Source: Nonomuraea spiralis
GTDB taxonomy: Bacteria > Actinomycetota > Actinomycetes > Streptosporangiales > Streptosporangiaceae
Assembly: GCF_014648435.1 (NCBI RefSeq)
Contig: NZ_BMRC01000002.1
Location: 372,001-436,000 of the forward strand
Direction of reading: 5' to 3'
DNA: 64,000 nucleotides
The notes beneath the pieces are model-generated. The model ran no database searches and was not told the origin of the DNA. It saw only the letters and a program-made list of their open reading frames with translations. Below are positions 62,471 to 64,000 of the stretch, one piece after another. How positions within the stretch are numbered: position 1 is the stretch's first letter; each line of letters starts with the position of its first letter. A program made the position numbers and the translations under genes.

Positions 62471-63910
62471 TCAGGCCGCCCCGCACCCCTCGGTGAGCCC
62501 CTTCGTCGGCGGCGCGGACGGTTTGGGGGACTTCTTCGGGGACGTGCCCTGCGAGGCGGACGGGGTGGCCGAGGCGGCGACGGCGGACGTCGCGGCGGTC
62601 GAGTCGCGGACGGCCTTGGCGGTCAGCTCGCGGATCTTGTCCCAGTCGGGGTAGCCGGTGCGGATCAGCGGCGGCACGAACTGCAGGCTCGTCACCTTCG
62701 CGTTCTTGACCGTGAGCGCCAGCGGCACCAGATTCTTCAGCATCGAGCGCGGGATGTCGGTCCTGATCAGCTCCTTGGCCGCCAGCGCGATCCGGTTGAA
62801 CCGGGCCAGGACGGTCGCCGGGTCCGCCTGACCCAGCAGCGCGCCGAGCACGCAGCGCTGCCGCCGCATCCGGGTGTAGTCGTCGCTGAACGTGCGCGAG
62901 CGGGCGTACCACATCGCGTCGGCGCCCTTGAGCTTCCTGGTGCCGGCCTTGACCAGACCCTCGTTGTACTTGCCGAACACGACGTCCTGCTCGACGGTGA
63001 TCGTGATGCCGCCGATGGCGTCGATGAGACGGGCGAAGCCCCACATGTTGACCAGGGCGTACCAGTCGATGTCCAGGCCGAGGGTGTAGCCGATGGTGTC
63101 CATGAGCACCTTCGGGCCCTGGTGCTGGCGGCCGCCGAAGATCTCCGGGTGCGCGTCGGCGTACTCCCAGACGCTGTTGAGCAGGTCGCTGCGGCCGCCG
63201 CCGGGGTCGGCCGGCAGGCGGAAGCCGCCGGGGAAACGCTGGGCCATCGGCGTGCCGGGGCGGAAGCGCACGTTCTCCAGGTTGCGGGGCAGGCTGACCA
63301 GCACGGTGTTGCCGGACTTCACGTCGATGCTGGCCACGTTCATGCTGTCGGTGCGTACGCCGGTGCGGTTGTCGTCGGCGTCGCCGCCGAGGAGCAGCAG
63401 GTTGACCCGTTCGCGCCCGGCCCACGGGTCCTGCGGCGGCTCCTCGCCCTCCCGCGTGGGGGAGTCGGCGGGGTCGGGCCCGGTGAAGATGCCGCTGAGG
63501 GTCCTCTGGGAGGTCCACACGTAGTTCGCGACCGCCCCGAACGGCACCACCGCCGCGACGGCGAGCAGCCCGGCGAGCGTGCCGGTGACGATCTGCTCGC
63601 GCCGCCGCAGCCGTCCCGGACGCAGCACCATGAACGAGTGCACGATCACCGCGAGCCACACGACCCCGAGGGCGACCGCGCCGACGGTGATCGGGATCAG
63701 CCACGAGTCCTGGGTCAGCGAGCCCAGCAGGTTGTCGGTGGTCAGCGCGACGGCCAGGAGCGCCGCCAGCCCCGCGACGTGGGACGACAGCAAGGTCAGG
63801 CCGGTCTTGCGCCATCCGGCACGCAGATGGGCGGCCCCGGGCGCCAGCGTCGTGAGTGCCAGCCAGCCGAGGACCGCTGCCGCGCCCACCGGTTTCCTAC
63901 CCTGTCGCAC
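62471..63910 (-). CDS. LytR-CpsA-Psr (LCP) family glycopolymer transferase
   Basis: 479 aa from GTG 63910 (GGGGAT 4-5 nt upstream). Four N-terminal hydrophobic helices precede the extracytoplasmic LCP domain: VNLLLLGGDADDNRTGVRTDSMNVASIDVKSG, VSLPRNLENV, LVNMWGFARLIDAIGGITITV and the Arg-rich MWYARSRTFSDDYTRMRRQRCVL. The family attaches anionic glycopolymers to peptidoglycan. A Ser/Pro/Lys-rich tail ends the protein. The four-helix start is more than the single helix of most LCP proteins. Confidence 0.92.
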   Translation of the reverse strand: MRQGRKPVGAAAVLGWLALTTLAPGAAHLRAGWRKTGLTLLSSHVAGLAALLAVALTTDNLLGSLTQDSWLIPITVGAVALGVVWLAVIVHSFMVLRPGRLRRREQIVTGTLAGLLAVAAVVPFGAVANYVWTSQRTLSGIFTGPDPADSPTREGEEPPQDPWAGRERVNLLLLGGDADDNRTGVRTDSMNVASIDVKSGNTVLVSLPRNLENVRFRPGTPMAQRFPGGFRLPADPGGGRSDLLNSVWEYADAHPEIFGGRQHQGPKVLMDTIGYTLGLDIDWYALVNMWGFARLIDAIGGITITVEQDVVFGKYNEGLVKAGTRKLKGADAMWYARSRTFSDDYTRMRRQRCVLGALLGQADPATVLARFNRIALAAKELIRTDIPRSMLKNLVPLALTVKNAKVTSLQFVPPLIRTGYPDWDKIRELTAKAVRDSTAATSAVAASATPSASQGTSPKKSPKPSAPPTKGLTEGCGAA

Positions 63911-64000
63911 GCCATCCCCGTTTCCCCGTAGTCCACCGTAACCCGCAGCCACGGACAGCGCGGGCAGCCTACGCATTGGATACGAAATATGTCTTTATCG
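63911..64000. other. 90-bp region at the window edge with no recognised gene
   Basis: It holds the start region of the LCP gene and ends in an AT-richer stretch (ATTGGATACGAAATATGTC) that may be a promoter. Nothing else is visible before the window ends. Confidence 0.4.

Overview
The window is a GC-rich actinobacterial chromosome segment, probably from a filamentous actinomycete. Streptosporangiaceae-like is an inference from gene content, not something that can be proved here. The grounds are very high third-position GC, many GTG and TTG starts, 4-nt start/stop overlaps, a stand-alone MsiK-type sugar ATPase, a type II glutamine synthetase, and F420/LLM, LCP, DUF1876 and Rv1733c-like proteins. 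No rRNA, tRNA, CRISPR array, transposase or integrase was recognised. Genes are densely packed on both strands.

Layout. 1-6.5 kb: end of aroQ, a GDSL hydrolase, a DinG-type helicase, a repeat-rich Pro/Gln protein, a Na+/H+ antiporter and a UBP zinc finger. 6.6-10 kb: an alpha-oxoamine synthase, a lipoprotein, two DUF202 membrane proteins and two tandem zinc-ribbon paralogues. 10-20 kb: a heterodimeric ABC exporter, a deaminase, a TetR/diiron-protein divergent pair with twin operators, two small secreted transglycosylase-like proteins, a glutathione peroxidase, a membrane acyltransferase and a DUF1023 hydrolase. 20-26 kb: an alpha/beta hydrolase behind a hairpin or operator, LacI regulator/msiK divergent pair, an SDR, a PQQ-type sugar dehydrogenase lipoprotein and a CMD-family protein. 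26-30 kb: a lipoprotein and a large FtsH-like AAA+ metalloprotease. 30-39 kb: an MFS transporter, TerC, an LLM-hemerythrin fusion, glnII, an aldehyde dehydrogenase, an APH-type kinase, DUF1876 and an Rv1733c-like protein. 39-43 kb: a membrane protein, a P450-like protein, a hydroxy-acid oxidase and a sulfotransferase. 43-47 kb: a NACHT-LRR (NLR-like) ATPase behind a DUF985 cupin, then a discoidin pseudogene. 47.4-54.5 kb: a tight five-gene SWIM/DUF5691/MoxR/DUF5682/VWA operon. 54.5-58.3 kb: an MFS exporter/TetR pair with an operator array, and a second MFS. 58.3-64 kb: a 24-codon ORF, a degenerate enolase-superfamily protein, a methyltransferase, a BtrH-like protein, a hydrolase and an LCP ligase.

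The strongest candidates for under-described biology are four. One is the NACHT-LRR/cupin pair, a likely innate-immunity NTPase. Another is the MoxR-VWA-SWIM operon, which resembles E. coli yehLMPQ. The third is the FtsH-like protease with an interrupted AAA domain, a C-terminal membrane hairpin and a partner lipoprotein. The fourth is the small-peptide/enolase/methyltransferase/BtrH neighbourhood, whose enzymes have lost expected catalytic residues. Regulation is unusually readable: several divergent promoters carry perfect palindromes. Two minisatellites start exactly at stop codons.
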